A DNA stretch of 6,784 bases. It comes from Acidobacteriaceae bacterium. Its GTDB lineage: Bacteria > Acidobacteriota > Terriglobia > Bryobacterales > Bryobacteraceae. Both the position numbers and the translations under genes were made by a program. The stretch covers positions 1 through 6,784 of the forward strand of contig JAFAZU010000382.1 of the NCBI GenBank assembly GCA_019239585.1, read 5' to 3'. How positions within the stretch are numbered: position 1 is the stretch's first letter; each line of letters begins with the position of its first letter. Positions 5,767-6,784 of the stretch are shown here, piece by piece. The notes beneath the pieces were generated by a model that saw only the letters and a program-made list of their open reading frames with translations, did no database searches and was not told the origin of the DNA.

Positions 5767-6439
5767 TTGCACTTTATTTCATATGAGAAAGGCGGGAACC
5801 AGTTCCGTGATCGATATGCAGCAATACACTGAACACCCAACGGAAGAAACACTCGAGCGTTTTCTGATGCACCAAATGCAGGAAGAAGAGCTGGAGAGCA
5901 CCGAAACCCATATACTCGCCTGTGACTCTTGCGTCACCCGTTTGGAAGAGATGGAAATTCAAATCGCGGCCACCAAGATCGCACTGGCTGAGCTACACAA
6001 TCAGACTGTCGCTGAAAACTACGCCAAAGAGAAAAGCTCACGCTGGGCTTGGTTCAAATCCCATAGCTGGTCTCTGGCGGGCGCAACGGCTGCCCTAGCG
6101 CTTGCTGTTGCGGTTGTTCCAAGATTTGCGGCCGTTTCACCTTTTGAAACAGAGGTCTCGGCCTATCGCGGATCGGAAACAACGGCTATTCCGGCGGGAC
6201 GTCCTTTGCTTCTGCACTTAAATGCGAAGGACCTGCCGACAGAGCCCGTCAGCGTTGAAGTGGTCAACTCCGACGGAAATCAAGTCTGGAAAGGCAGCGG
6301 CGCTATTAACCACGAAAAAGTGGATGCCAAGCTGCCTGAAATCAAAAAGGAAGGCAATTATCTGCTTCGCCTTTACGCATCCGGTAAAAACAGCGCGCCA
6401 GGAGATCTGCTCCGTGAGTTTTCTTTCGAAGTGAAGTAG
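5756..6439 (+). CDS. Membrane-anchored zinc-finger anti-sigma factor
   Basis: 227 residues from the longest possible start. An N-terminal cytoplasmic anti-sigma domain contains HPTEETLERFLMHQM and the zinc-binding pattern His52-x3-Cys56-x2-Cys59 (ETHILACDSCVTRLEEM). A single membrane span lies at about 104-122 (WSLAGATAALALAVAVV). The outer part (about 130-227) looks beta-rich: PAGRPLLLHLNA, VSVEVVNSDGNQVWKG, KEGNYLLRLYASG and LLREFSFEV. In this family the N-terminal domain sequesters the partner sigma factor and the span anchors the complex. The start is unsettled. ATG 5756 overlaps the sigma gene by 11 nt; in-frame ATG 5783, GTG 5807 (AAAGGCGGG 10 nt before it) and ATG 5816 (MQQYTEHPTEE) are alternatives, and homologs usually begin close to HPTEE, which favours 5807 or 5816. 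It is almost certainly the partner of the preceding sigma factor. Confidence 0.88.
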   Translation: MPVDCTLFHMRKAGTSSVIDMQQYTEHPTEETLERFLMHQMQEEELESTETHILACDSCVTRLEEMEIQIAATKIALAELHNQTVAENYAKEKSSRWAWFKSHSWSLAGATAALALAVAVVPRFAAVSPFETEVSAYRGSETTAIPAGRPLLLHLNAKDLPTEPVSVEVVNSDGNQVWKGSGAINHEKVDAKLPEIKKEGNYLLRLYASGKNSAPGDLLREFSFEVK

Positions 6440-6441
6440 AG

Positions 6442-6784
6442 TTAAAAAACCCGGCGTTTCAAGCGTTCCACTTTGAATTGGGCGGTATCGGCCACAGCCA
6501 TAACCGCCATAACACCTGCCTGCACTGGATCGGTCACCACCAGATCTGACGCATCCGGGACACTGCCGGCCATATTCAAGCTGATTACTAAAAGGCCGTC
6601 GCTGCGGACCTCCCGTACGGCGGCTTCAATTTCCCCTCCCATCAGAGCGCCCGCCAGCACCAGAGCGCGCACCCGTGTCAGCCGCCGTACCGCTCGTACC
6701 GCCGCCGCTAAAGTGTGCTCGCCAACGAGCGGGATCGTATCAATCGAGATATGCTCGCCACGGATGTTGTGACGGTCCGCTTCA
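6442..6784 (-). CDS. Unrecognised conserved-looking protein, C-terminal 113 residues (partial)
   Basis: The frame is open from the right window edge to TAA at 6444-6442, so the start lies outside. Read from the edge it passes HNIRGEHISIDTIPLVGEHT, then LAAAVRAVRRLTRVRALVLAGALMGG, LLVISLNMAGSVPDASDLVV, DPVQAGVMAVMAVADTAQF and finally VERLKRRVF. Alternating hydrophobic strands and Gly/Ala-rich turns (LVLAGALMGGEIEAAV, LLVISLNMAGSV) suggest an alpha/beta, possibly Rossmann-like fold of a soluble protein; no transmembrane span is evident. I do not recognise the family and assign no function. An in-frame GTG at 6672 would give only 76 residues and is unlikely, because coding character continues upstream. 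The gene converges on the anti-sigma gene with 2 nt between the stop codons. A T6 run on its coding strand overlaps the stop codon but lacks a clear preceding hairpin. Confidence 0.75.
   Translation of the reverse strand, partial: EADRHNIRGEHISIDTIPLVGEHTLAAAVRAVRRLTRVRALVLAGALMGGEIEAAVREVRSDGLLVISLNMAGSVPDASDLVVTDPVQAGVMAVMAVADTAQFKVERLKRRVF

Noticed and set aside
2635..6439. A CRISPR type III-E (Craspase) locus
   Set aside because: No repeat-spacer array, no gRAMP/Cas7-11 and no Csx30 are present. The resemblance is limited to the TPR-CHAT plus sigma factor theme, and the CHAT protein here appears to be exported.

Overview
The window looks like bacterial chromosome, probably from an acidobacterium or a relative. 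That is an inference from gene order, protein style (HPTEE-type zinc-finger anti-sigma factor, TPR-CHAT protein with a signal peptide) and the weak Shine-Dalgarno sites; no rRNA or other decisive marker is present.

Left block (1-2055, all minus strand): a housekeeping operon transcribed right to left, ffh (SRP GTPase) -> rpsP (ribosomal protein bS16) -> khpA-like KH-domain protein -> rimM (30S maturation factor, cut by the window edge). This is the well-known ffh/rpsP/khpA/rimM/(trmD/rplS) arrangement for protein targeting and ribosome assembly. Gaps are 32, 60 and 2 nt.

Middle (2056-2634): an AT-rich divergent intergenic region of 579 nt. It holds a weak ffh promoter candidate, a possible 20-codon ORF with a good Shine-Dalgarno sequence, two inverted repeats, a 10-bp direct repeat overlapping a possible promoter, and what looks like the out-of-frame true start of the next gene.

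Right block (2635-6439, plus strand): a tight three-gene operon. It encodes a seven-TPR protein with a C-terminal CHAT (caspase-like) protease domain carrying the His and Cys of the catalytic dyad, an ECF-type sigma factor, and a zinc-finger anti-sigma factor with one membrane span and an outer beta-rich domain. The simplest reading is a signalling module: the anti-sigma factor holds the sigma factor at the membrane, and the CHAT protein, apparently exported, is either a regulatory protease acting on the outer domain or an effector made under the sigma factor's control. Which of these is true cannot be settled from sequence. The CHAT gene appears to have a one-base frameshift in its signal-peptide region: deleting one A from an A5 run restores a good ATG start and a KRRR n-region.

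Right edge (6442-6784, minus strand): the C-terminal part of an unrecognised conserved-looking protein, convergent with the anti-sigma gene, with only 2 nt between the stop codons.
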